From: Allium sativum
Taxonomy: Eukaryota; Streptophyta; Magnoliopsida; Asparagales; Amaryllidaceae
Length of the DNA: 64,000 nt
Reading direction: 5' to 3'
Assembly: GCA_030737875.1 (NCBI GenBank)
Contig: CM060926.1
Span: forward strand, 165,563,079 to 165,627,078
Under the pieces are notes generated by a model. That model did no database searches, was not told where the DNA came from, and saw only the letters and a list, made by a program, of their open reading frames with translations. This document shows, piece after piece, positions 1 through 9,996 of the stretch (the first letter of the stretch is position 1; the number at the start of each line of letters is the position of its first letter). The position numbers and the translations under genes are program-made.

Positions 1-1867
1 ATTTATAAGGGAAAATTCAATTTTGATTTGAATTTGAAATAAAGGTTGAAATTGTTTTTGAAACAAATTTGAAATGATTTATAAAATTCGTTTTAAAAAG
101 GAAATTGATGAAATATATATAATATATACGTATTATATATATAATGGCCTGAATAGAACGCGACGCGCCGCGGCGGTTCGTGAATTTCGACCATTGACTT
201 CAAATGGACATTGCGGGAGATCCGACCGTCGGATTCTCCTAAAACCGAAACCTTGGGTTCGTATCGAAAAGAGCTTTCTAACGAATATTAGAAATTTGAA
301 ATCTAACAGTTGGATTTGGAATTATGTCCAAATCAAATTTGGAAAAGGTCGCCGTAAGTGCAGTTCGATGGCCGTTGATGGAAATCGACTGTACAGGCCT
401 TGATAAAATTATTAAAAATTGTAATAATTTGTGTAGAATCATAAGAAATGATTTGGGAAAAATTGGGATGAAAAACTCCATATTTGAAAAGATAAAAATA
501 GATTTTTATCGAAATGAACTTGTTTTGAACTAGAATTAAAATTCTATTTATTTTTAAATAAATAAATTTGATTTGAAAGGGTTTTAAAAGTAACCAGGAT
601 TTCCAATAATTAAATTGGAATGGATTTGAATCAAAATTGTCTTGGATTATTTCGATGTTGGATTTCGTGATTATACAGATGTTGTTACGGAAATTTGAAA
701 GATATATTTATATCGTTATTTCCAATAGATATTTGTTGGTCGTAGAATTTGATATTGAATATAAGTCAATATATTTTCTATTCAGAGCCTTGTAGTTAAT
801 ATCAAATGTGATTTGGGTTTGTCGTGAATGGTGTCTTCATTAACACTATTCTTAAGCCCAGTTGAGAAAAAGATTAAATCTTTTATTTAGATTTAATGAA
901 GAGTACCAATTAAATAATATTTAATTGGAACTGAATTGGTATTGATTTTTGGGTTTATCGTGAATAGTGTTTTAAATAACACTTGTTCTTTAACCCGATA
1001 ATTAATAGAACGTGATTTTGGGTTGTCGTGAATGGTATCTTCAATAATACCATTCTTAGATTCAAAGAAGTTAAGAAAATCAGAAACTAACTGGAGATTA
1101 GTTAAGTTGAATGGTTTCTGGGGTATTGATCTGATGTTGGTTTCGGCCTTTGGGGTTAATACTTAGGGAATTGCTCACTTGCTAATTTATGGTTAGGGTC
1201 TGATTGAAATGTAAAGTGATTTTGGGTTTATAGTGAACCATGTTTTGAAATGACACTGATTCTTTAACCCATTTAACGATTAAAACTAAGTGGAGTTTTA
1301 ATGAATCTTTAATTAGATTGAAAAGATCGAAAATGGAGTATCGCCAGTTTTGCTCCAGGCGATAGTTAAATCTTTAATTAGATTTGAACGTGAAATGGTA
1401 ATTGAATTTACCGATAACACCGTGGTGTTAGATATGAAGTATTACCAGTTTTGCTTCATGGGATGAATAGGTTGGGATTGGGAAATAAAATAAATAATTA
1501 CTTCGGTGTGGTTCGTTAATCCCGACTTGTTTGGAAAACCATAATTTGGTTTGAAATGACATCCAAAGGAAGATCAAAGAATAAATTTTAAAGAATTTAT
1601 CTTTGATAAAATTAATGGGAACCTTTCCATAAGAACGTGAAATTTAGAAACTAACTATAGGTTAGCTAAGAAGGATGGTTTCCTGGGTATTGATCTAATG
1701 TTGGTTTCGGCCTTCGAGGTTAATATTTGGGGAATTGTTCTCTTGCTAATTTACGGTTAGTGACTGTTGAATTGGGATGAGGCGTATGTTGTGTTTAGGT
1801 AACATTTGTTTACTATATACGCGGGTTATTCGGAAAGGTCGGGTTTATACCCATTCTGAATAACTGA

Positions 1868-2059
1868 TTCGACGAAAAGTCGAAGATGATGACGGTGGTC
1901 GAAGACCGGAAGTCTTCACATCGTTTGGGTGATTACTGATGATCTTGATTGGGCTGTACACCCAAGATGAAGGAATCAGTTGGTGGTCGTCCAGACGTAC
2001 TTGGAGATCGACGGATATGCGAGGAAAGTGCCACCGGTTTCGTTCAGACCTAGAACGGA
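1868..2059 (+). other. String of four short hairpins in the LTR (copy 1)
   Basis: Four inverted repeats follow one another: TTCGAC/GTCGAA (1868-1873, 1879-1884), GAAGAC/GTCTTC (1901-1906, 1912-1917), TTGGG/CCCAA (1949-1953, 1961-1965) and TTCGTTC/GAACGGA (2039-2045, 2053-2059, one G-T pair). The same order is kept in both LTRs of element A. The arms are visible in the sequence. That they fold in RNA is inference. Confidence 0.55.
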
Positions 2060-2481
2060 CTTGTAAATGGATGGTGTGTCTGACATTGTATTCCTTTATA
2101 TTGTATTCGTTGATCTCTGCTAAATATATATCTGTTTGGCGGTGGGGAATTTATTCTCTTGCTTAACGCCCTTCTCTGAGACATACGAGCTCAGAGGTTA
2201 TATATTGGCAGAAATCAGTGGTACGATATGGATTGATAGTATGGCATGCTGAGATGCAGTGATCCAGACTTTTGTTGAAAAGCAAGTTTGGTGGATGATG
2301 ATCAAAGCGCAGCTTTGATATAGCATGGCTTTGTTTATTGCGTTGATTCGCGAGCCTCACACCCCGGTATGGTGGTAAACTGATGGTTTGATCTGTATGC
2401 TTTTTAGTGGATGGGCACCTTAGTGGTGTCGTGGATTCGGTCGACCGAGATGAGCTTAGTGCTCAGGGATATATAGAGTAA

Positions 2482-2582
2482 GCGGTGTTTTCTCTCGCTG
2501 GGACGTAAGCCGCGGTGATACTATGGTCCCAAAAGTGCGGATGTGCAGACGGTGTTTTCACTTGTTGGGACGTAAGCCGTGG
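2482..2582 (+). repeat. Local duplication inside the LTR
   Basis: A block of about 33 bp containing gggacgtaagccg occurs at 2482-2514 and again, slightly changed, at 2549-2582. It is not seen at the matching place in the LTRs of element A, so it is specific to this copy or subfamily. Confidence 0.6.
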
Positions 2583-2805
2583 GGAATTGCATTACGCGAT
2601 CGATCTTTCGAATCAGGAGCCACCATAACGGAAATCCAATTTCCAATCCGCAATATTGCGGTTTTAATTGTAGAACTAGTATGGCGACATGATATATGGT
2701 ACCCATGCCGTCTATGATTGATATTTATGATTGAAATTGTTTTGACACTATACACTTATTATAGTATCAAATGATTTAATTTTTAAAACGTACCAAGCAT
2801 GTTTG

Positions 2806-2876
2806 GCTATTATAAGGGAAAACCCTATCCTCCGGCTGCGTTGCATTGTGTGATTGGACCTGGGTCTTATAATAGC
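2806..2876 (+). other. Conserved closed stem in LTR (copy 1)
   Basis: Arms gctattataag (2806-2816) and cttataatagc (2866-2876) are perfectly complementary over 11 bp. An inner ACCC/GGGT pairing lies next to the loop side. The enclosed 49 nt, with tatcctccgg and attgtgtgat, is conserved in the LTRs of elements A and C. In C the arms differ but still pair (see 49946-50017), which supports a selected structure. Confidence 0.6.
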
Positions 2877-3394
2877 TTCATTTTTAGAAAAGCATTGCGC
2901 TGTTTACTTATATGCACTAGTATTCTTGGGAGGAAACCCGTTCCGTGTTATACGGCGTGGTCCCTTGATTTACCTAACTTTAAAATAAAGATTTACAACT
3001 GTTTTAGTTCTCACACCGGTCCCATGACTGACCTGGAGTTTATTGTTTTAACCTAAACTCTGGGTGCCCTTATTTTCGACACGGGCAGCTAGTAGTTTTG
3101 GTTTTGCAGATTTATATACACAGGATCCTGGTTTACAGCTGGAATGATATCCGGAAAGCTTTGTATCCGTATATCTCTTCTAGTTGTGTATTGTATTATT
3201 TTCCGCTGCTATGTAATTTATTATAATCTCTGATAATTTGTGATGTATATTATATATTCATACTCTGTATATTCTTGTATTCTGATGGAATTGTTGTAAT
3301 ATACAATGAAATGTTCTCCCGTCTGCGTTCTGATTTGTGGCTTGTTCTCAAACTATCCACGCTTTCCTCACCGGGGAAGTTACGGGTTTTCACA

Positions 3395-4506
3395 CTAGGC
3401 GACAGTCTTAAGCGGGTTTGAAGGGGGTAGAGAGAGATGGCGTCGGAGAGTTGCACGCTTGGGGGGGGGGGGTAAGCGGCGTAGGAGGGGCGGTCGTGGA
3501 GAGGCGGCGCTCGATGGTGGCGGGATCGGTTGAAGGGCGACGGGTTCAGATCATGGGGGGAAAGGATCGAGTTTTCTCAAATAGGAGGGGGGTTGACTTC
3601 TGAAGGGAGAAAAATAGGGGGTTATAAATATAAATATATATTATATTATTTTTAATTTTCAAAAGGCAACTTTTTATTTCAAACCCACCGACTGCCATCC
3701 CCAGCTAATTACCCCCATTTCGAACACAATGGGATATGTATCGTAAGCTGATTCGATCATTTCGATCAGTTTCCATCAAAATCAAAATATAATCTATATA
3801 TTGAATTTGAATGCGCATTTCAATTTACCGAGGCCACATACGGACTCTAAAAATTTCCGAAAAATATTTTTTAGCTTCATATTGATGATACAATTCTAAC
3901 AAAACTAATTTTGTCAAATATGGAGACCGTATGAAAAATGACCATTTTCTGGTTGATCCAAATTGACTGAAACTATTAAAACATGTTTTGCTTCGCCACG
4001 CTCACATGTTGATTTCAAAAATCATGAAAATTGGAATATAGCAATAACTTGACATCACGGATCCCACAAAAGTAGTTTCGTCGAAAACGGAAGTCGTTTG
4101 CAAATTTTCCATTTCTAAGGGCTAAAATTCCATAGCGACTATTCTGAATTTTCAACTGGGCATAACTTTTTATTCCCACTATGAAATTTCAATTTTTCGG
4201 ATTCATCGGAAAGATATTTTCAAATAGATTCTAATATTTTTGGTTTCGCTAAAATCCGATTTATTTTGAATCCTGTACATTCATTTGAAATATCAAATCG
4301 AAATTTCAAACTACCGCGCCAATTTCAATTCCTTTTATAATTAAAAATAAATATTTATATTCTAACATCTATTTATATAAATATATACGTTCTAATTCTA
4401 TTCAAAATAAATTTTTCGTCGTTATTATTTAAAACAATTCATTTTAAATATTCAAAATGACCAAAATACAAATTTTAAATTGGTTCGGATTTTCCGGGTT
4501 ATTACA
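3395..4506 (-). repeat. LTR fragment in opposite orientation (A/C family)
   Basis: Read on the minus strand this begins TGTAATAACCCGG at 4506 and matches the first 1.1 kb of the LTRs of elements A and C: the AT-rich head, the atatcccattgtgtt block, a TATA-like run and a C-rich leader. Right of 4506 there is no polypurine tract, so 4506 is the outer end of a 5' LTR or solo LTR. At 3395 it abuts the end of the plus-strand LTR. The simplest reading is that the plus-strand element inserted into this minus-strand LTR and the remainder lies left of the window. A 12-13 base G run lies near 3460-3472. Confidence 0.75.
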
Positions 4507-6463
4507 ACAACTGTGTAAGTGATGCATAAAATATACAGATGTTGTGTTGGTTATTACACTTAAAGTAGCTAAAGTTTTATAAACAAAATTAGCAAGGTAT
4601 CTTGTAAGCGAATAGTTTCTCGTCTAAATTGTTGGAGTATATCAACAATTCATGGTTTTATTCCCACATATAATTTAGCACAAACTTGGTTCCACATATA
4701 ATTTGGCACAAACTTGGTTTTTAAACTATGTATATTTGGAAATAAACTATATTCACCGTCTTTGAATAATACCTTACCGGGTTTTTATCCAGCAATATGA
4801 CGTGTGCATAGACATATGCACAGTGCACATACAGAGAGAATGGAGTACGATATAATTAAATTTAATCTAATCTTGCTACAAATATTTGTCGTCTCTCACT
4901 TATGAGATGAGATTAGCATTTGCGATTTTTTTAGTTCATATTGCACTTTACAGATACAAAAATATTGGTTCATAAGTCAGCATATTAAAAAACAGCTGTG
5001 CAAATAGTCCTATCACTTTCTATTGGTAATAACAAAACTAAATGTACCGCTTATAGTCCATTATTATCAACCAATCCAAACATCAACATTCAATTTTGAC
5101 TATTACATCTTCTATTTAGATTTTTGAGAAACTTGGACTGCATCCCCTTTACTGGCATCGTATTACTTTTTGTACATAGACTTCATAACGTATAATTTAT
5201 TTGTTTGTCGAGTTTAGCTGGCATAGAAATGCAGTGCTTATGTATATATTTTTAGTTACTCCATAATTATTAATTTGTGATAAATGTTAATATTATCTAT
5301 GAACATGGTTAGCTTACTTGTGATTTATAAACGACTAAAACTTGGTTATATGCACAAAGAATCGGATATATGAGACTGCCCCAAAATATAATCTACGGAA
5401 ATTATGACAAAAGAAATGGAATACAAAATTACTATATTTGCAATCAACTAATATTTGCGAAGAAATTCAAACATGTTTAACGTAATAATAATTGGTTATT
5501 ACGGAGATTTAGGGAAATATTATAAAAGTTGGCTGTCAATAATGGTGTACTACAAAGGAACCAAGGACGGAGGTATGCCTGTGCATACCTGAGCTACAGC
5601 CCAGGTCCATATTCTTAGATATATGATAAGACCCGTATCATATATTTCAAAAAGAAGGCTTGTAATGAACTTAATGCTAATTTAATTCGTTAAACTCATT
5701 AATATGTTGATCATCCCACTTATTGAGTGTACATTGATTTTCAGAGCAACCCAAAAGAAAAGCTATAAAGGAAACAAACAATGTATTTGCGAAAATGTCA
5801 CAGTTATATATTTTATTGTTAAAATTATAATGGTGCTACTTATATGTTATTTTTCAATAAATATGACTTTATTTTATTTCATTTCTCAGTAAAATCCAGT
5901 TTACTGAACATCTAAACCAACTGGTTGGTAATCACTTTTCCTTCGATATAAATTGGAATTGTTTGACGATCAAGTTTAATTTACATGTCCATGGTTTTTC
6001 AATTGTTAAATCAATTTATCCAAGTAGTTAAAATGATTTATATACTCATTATTCTATTTATTTATTGTATCAATAATTATTATGACATCAAAAATTTCAT
6101 TAGCCCAAGTCAATATGGAAACCTAGCTCCATCTGTGGAAGGAACATAAGAGATTTAGAAGGTATATGTAGATGTATTATAAGTTCATGACAGTTTAGTA
6201 TAAATAATACGACTACAATATTTTACATAAATTAGACTACTAACCTTCATTGTTTCCTCAAAAAAAAATATACCGTTCATACGACATATTTCCTTCAGCA
6301 CAAAAAATTATAACGTTTTGCAAATAAAGAGGAGTTCCATCTAACTTGGAGAAAAGGCCAAGAAAATAAGTGATGGTAAATTAAAGATTTTATGTATGCA
6401 AGATTGCATGTATTGATTAAATAACATGAACTACAAACACTGTGCAAAATTTCTGAATTTCCA
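4507..6463. other. AT-rich DNA without recognised genes
   Basis: Flanking DNA between the inverted LTR and the copia element. It has only short reading frames with no recognisable motif. Before the copia insertion it was continuous with 9997-12545. A block of about 38 bp near 6083-6118 (gacatcaaaaatttcatta...) recurs with changes at 10396-10434, so this flank may hold an old duplicated or mobile fragment. I see nothing else assignable. Confidence 0.6.
5571..5645. repeat. Cluster of perfect short inverted repeats
   Basis: Three inverted repeats lie in 75 bp: AGGTATGC/GCATACCT (5571-5578, 5583-5590), ACCTG/CAGGT (5587-5591, 5602-5606) and ATATATGATA/TATCATATAT (5619-5628, 5636-5645). The first two overlap by four bases and so would compete. 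No second copy is seen in the window. Role unknown. Confidence 0.5.
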
Positions 6464-6468
6464 TACAC
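6464..6468. other. Target site duplication of copia element, left
   Basis: tacac lies directly left of the LTR start TGTTGG. The same five bases follow the 3' LTR at 9992-9996. A perfect 5-bp duplication fixes both ends of the element. Confidence 0.9.
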
Positions 6469-6772
6469 TGTTGGAATGCTGCATACAGCAGCTGGTCACA
6501 GCAGCCCCTTTCAGCCACCCATGTGCTAAATATGGGTTGGCCACCAACCGCGCCACCAACCGCGTTACCAACCGTTCCACCAACCCCCACTAACCATACT
6601 CTCATCTTATAAATGCACCCTTGTTCTTCATAGTTTATATCTTATTCCAAAATCCAATAAGAAGAAAAGGAGAGCAAGAAGAAAGTGAGATCGAGTGTTC
6701 TCTAACCATTCTACATTTCATTTCTTTTCTCCACAAATCTAATGATAAGGAAATTTGCATAGTTTCCCCACA
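6469..6772 (+). repeat. Copia 5' LTR with a 99-bp deletion
   Basis: Starts TGTTGGAATGC and ends ccccaca, 304 bp long against 403 bp for the 3' LTR. The missing part corresponds to about 9806-9905 of the 3' LTR, between gagtgtt and ctct. Short gtgt matches at both edges suggest slippage or illegitimate recombination. The pair share the start, a ccaccaac-rich block and the end. Confidence 0.9.
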
Positions 6773-6774
6773 AC

Positions 6775-6787
6775 TGGTATCAAAGCC
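6775..6787 (+). promoter_or_regulatory. Primer-binding site of copia element
   Basis: tggtatcaaagcc, two bases after the LTR end, differs at one base from the usual plant initiator-methionine tRNA site tggtatcagagcc. Confidence 0.8.
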
Positions 6788-6826
6788 ATAATTAGTTAGA
6801 AAAGAAATCAAATTCGAGTGGGAGCG

Positions 6827-7670
6827 ATGTCGGCAGATGAAGTAATGGTGAAAATCGAGAAGTTTGATGGAGTTGACTTTGGCTTTTGGAAAATAAAAAT
6901 TGAAGATTATCTATATCAGAAAAACTTTATCAACCTCTCTCAGAAAAGAAGCCAGAGAATATGAAGGATGAAGATTGGACTCTTCTTGATAGACAAGCTC
7001 TTGCAGTTATTTGATTGACATTATCTCGCAATGTTGCTTTCAAAATAACAAAGGAAAAGACTACGGCAGGTCTTATGGCAGCTCTCTCCAGTATGTATGT
7101 GAAGTCGTTGGCCTCTAACAAAGTTCATTTAATGATGCGGTTGTTCAATTTATGGATGACAGAAGGTGCATCGGTAGCTCAACATCTCAATGAGATGAAT
7201 ACAGTTACTTCTTAGCAAAGTTCAGTTGAAATTGAATTTGATGAAGAAGTGTGAGCATTGATTATTTTGTATTCTCTACCAGAAAGTTGGAATGCTACTA
7301 TCACAGTAGTGAGTAGCTCATCGGAAGCAATAAGTTAAAATTTGATGATATCCATGATATGGTTCTCAGTGAAGAGATCCGAAGAAGAGATTCTAGTGAG
7401 TCATCAAATTTTTCAATTTTGCACACAATTAAGAGGAAGAAATCCAACATGAGGAAATGGGCATAGCAAATCGAACTACCGAGGTAGGTCGAAGAACTGG
7501 ATATCTAAATCCAGAGCTCCCAACAATTCCCACAGCTCAAATGCCTTTGAGTGTTGGAATTGTGGGAATACCGGGCACTACAAAAATCAATGCAGAAGTG
7601 CACCAAAGGATCAGGAGGCGAAGGCAGAGGAAAATGTTACTTCTACCTCAGGAGGAGATGAAGCGTTGAT
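6827..7670 (+). pseudogene. Copia gag pseudogene
   Basis: Gag packages the element RNA in virus-like particles. The start at 6827 (atgtcggcag) opens a frame with the KFDG...FW pattern usual at the head of copia gag. A frameshift near 6925 and stops at 7013 and around 7213 break it. A zinc knuckle of the CX2CX4HX4C type is intact at 7552-7593 (CWNCGNTGHYKNQC). The N-terminal capsid part keeps family-like residues in the neighbouring frame at 7015-7200. No single frame covers the gene, so no functional product is expected. Confidence 0.8.
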
Positions 7671-9519
7671 ATGCTTTTTGGAGAGCAAGGAAGAGTCTTG
7701 GGTGCTAGACTCTGGAGCAATGTTCCATTCCACTTCGCAGAAAGAATTCTTCGAAAGGTACGCCTTTGTAAAGCTTGGAAAGGATATCTTGGTGACGATC
7801 AACCTTGTGATATCATTGGTAAAGGTGTTGTGAAGATTAAGCTAAATGCATCGGTTTGGGAGCTAAAGGATGTCAGGCACATAACTGACTTGAGAAAGAA
7901 TTTGATTTCCACAGGACAATTAGCTAGCGAAGGCTACACTACAACTTTCCATGGTGATGAATGGAAAATTTCAAAGGATGCAATGAAGAGTGCTCAAGAC
8001 AAGAAGAGTGGTACTCTTTACATGTCAGTGAGAGCACGATGTTCGATCACTATAGCAGCTAGCAATGGAAATTCCAACATATAGCACCAGCGGCTAGGCC
8101 ATATGAGAGGGAATGAAGATTATGCACTCGAAGGGAAAACTTCTAGGTCTACAGTCAGTGGAAAAAGGCATGTGCGAAAATTGCATATTTGGAAAGCAGA
8201 AGAGAGTCGGCATTCAAATAAGTGGTAAAACCCCAAAGAAGGAAAAGCTGGAGCTTGTTCATTCTGATGTTTGGGGGTCAATGACTATCTCATCCATTGG
8301 TGGAAAGCATTATTTCGTTACTTTCATCGATGATCACTCGGGAAAGGTTTAGGTTTATTTTTTAAGGCCTAAATCTGAAGTGTTAAAGGCTTTCAGGATA
8401 TGGAAAGCTATGGTTGAAAATGAGACAAATCTAAAGATCAAAAAGCTTATAACTGGCAATAGAGGTAAATAAAAAGACACCAGATTCAAGCAGTTCTGTT
8501 ATGAGCACATGATCAAAATGTAGAGAACCGTGCCGGGTACGCCTCAACATAGTGGTGTAGCTGAGTGTATGAATCGAAAGTTGGCAAAAAGAGCCAGAAG
8601 CTTTCATTTACAATCAGTTCTACCAAAGCAGTTCTGGGCAGAAGCAGTCAACACAATAGCTTATTTGATCAATAGAGGTCCTTTAGTTCCATTAGAGCAC
8701 AAAATACCAGAGGAGTTATGATGTGGAAAAGAGGTAAAACTATCACATTTAAAAGTTTTCGGTTGCATAGCATATGTGCATATTAGTGATCAAGGCAGGA
8801 ATAAACTTGATCCCAAATCCAAGAAATGCACTCTCATCAACTATAGCGAAAAGGAGTTTGGCTATCGCATTCGGGATGATGAAAACAAGAAGGTGATCCG
8901 TAGCCGAGATATGATTTTTAACGAGAGAGTAATGTACAAAGACAGACATAAAACAGAAGTCAACGAATCAAAGCAGAGTGAGCCAGTATTTGCAGATGTA
9001 AACGATATTTTAGACAGTCTCATCACAGAACCGACTATAGAAAGTGCTCAGCCTAATGAAATTGTTGATTTAAGCAGTGTGGACCCGTCTAACACACCGC
9101 AACATCCAACTCCAACTCCTGTATTGAGAAGATCTACTTGACCTCATGTACCTAACAAAAGAAACATGAATTATTTGTTGTTAACTGATGCAGCGGAACC
9201 TGAAAGCTATGATAAAGCTTCTCAGACTGAAGATGCTAACAAGTGGGAGCTTGCCATGAAAGGTGAGATGAAGTCTCTTATCTCTAACTAGACATGGGAA
9301 CTAGCTGAGTTACCTATAGGAAAGAAGGCGTTTCATAATAAATGGGTGTATCGGGTGAAAGAGAAGCATGATGGTTCCAACAGATATAAAGATCGACTAG
9401 TTGTCAAAAGATTCCAATAGAAGATCGAAAGAAGTAAGAATCCAGCAGATATGTTGACAAAGACAGTAACTATCGATAAACTGAAGTTGTGTTCAACTTC
9501 AGTTAGTCTGCTAGAGTAA
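7671..9519 (+). pseudogene. Copia pol pseudogene (PR, IN, RT and RNase H remnants)
   Basis: The protease active-site signature LDSGA is seen near 7707-7725. Integrase follows: the HHCC part near 8092-8190 (ends CENCIFGKQK), the catalytic core with HSDVWG near 8260 and FIDDHSG near 8327, and the third acidic residue region GVAECMNR near 8555. In-frame stops lie near 8350, 8470, 8521 and 8719. Only the beginning of RT is left (WELAMKGEM, KWVYRVKEK, up to about 9417). It joins directly to the RNase H C-terminal tail (NPADMLTKTV, near 9442). The YVDD box and the RNase H active site are absent. Confidence 0.85.
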
Positions 9520-9588
9520 AAGAGCAGAATGGTTGTTGCATCGATCAAGGTGTGAAGACGGATTGAAATCAGTCTTCAAGTGGGAGAT

Positions 9589-9991
9589 TGTTGGAATGCT
9601 GCATACAACAGTTGCACACAGCAGCCCCTTTCAGCCACCCATGTGTTATTTATGGGTTGCCCACCAATCGTAACACCAACCGGGCCACCAACCCCACCAA
9701 CCATACTCTCATCTTATAAATACACATTTGTTCTTCATAGTTTATATCTCATACCAAAATCCAATAAGAAGAAAAAAAGAGCAAGAAGAGAGTGAGACCG
9801 AGTGTTGAGTATAAAGTGTTTTGTGTAATCACTTTGTAATATTCTCTGAAATAAAAGATCTATAGCAGCCCGGAGACGCATGCATAATTAGCCAAACTCC
9901 GTTATCAAGTTTGTGTGTCTCTTACCATTCTACATTTCATTTCTTTTCTCCACAAATCTAATCATAAGGAAATTTGCGTAATTTCCCAACA
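9589..9991 (+). repeat. Copia 3' LTR (full length)
   Basis: 403 bp, TGTTGG...cccaaca, preceded by the purine run agtgggagat. It contains a cttataaata block (TATA-like) at about 9713 and an aaataaaag block at about 9849 that could serve polyadenylation. It is followed by the tacac duplication at 9992-9996. Confidence 0.9.
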
Positions 9992-9996
9992 TACAC

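Larger units (their letters stand above)
1..3394 (+). repeat. Truncated giant LTR, 3' part (A/C family)
   Basis: This stretch aligns by eye, block for block, with the second half of the LTRs of element A (22331-25262 and 29500-32431). It starts inside the shared block atttataaggg and ends in gggaagttacggg followed by ttttcaca, where A ends in tcatcaca. The left part lies outside the window, so I cannot say whether it is a solo LTR or belongs to a full element. It differs from A by a local duplication at 2482-2582 and many substitutions, so it is an older or separate subfamily copy. The short reading frames inside it are not conserved in the sister copies, so I treat it as non-coding. Confidence 0.85.
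6469..9991 (+). mobile_element. Ty1/copia element, internally deleted (Tork-like)
   Basis: Complete outer structure: 5' LTR 6469-6772, primer-binding site at 6775, broken gag-pol, polypurine tract at about 9579-9588, 3' LTR 9589-9991, and tacac duplication on both sides. The order protease, integrase, RT places it in Ty1/copia. The gag start resembles the Tork/Tnt1 group, which is an assignment from memory of the family. The interior is only 2.8 kb instead of the usual 4 kb or more, because most of RT and RNase H is missing. Stops and frameshifts occur throughout, so it cannot move by itself. Confidence 0.92.

Noticed and set aside
2799..3056. 85-codon frame in the first LTR fragment
   Set aside because: It lies across the conserved closed stem, and the sister LTR copies at 24660 and 31830 carry frame-breaking differences.
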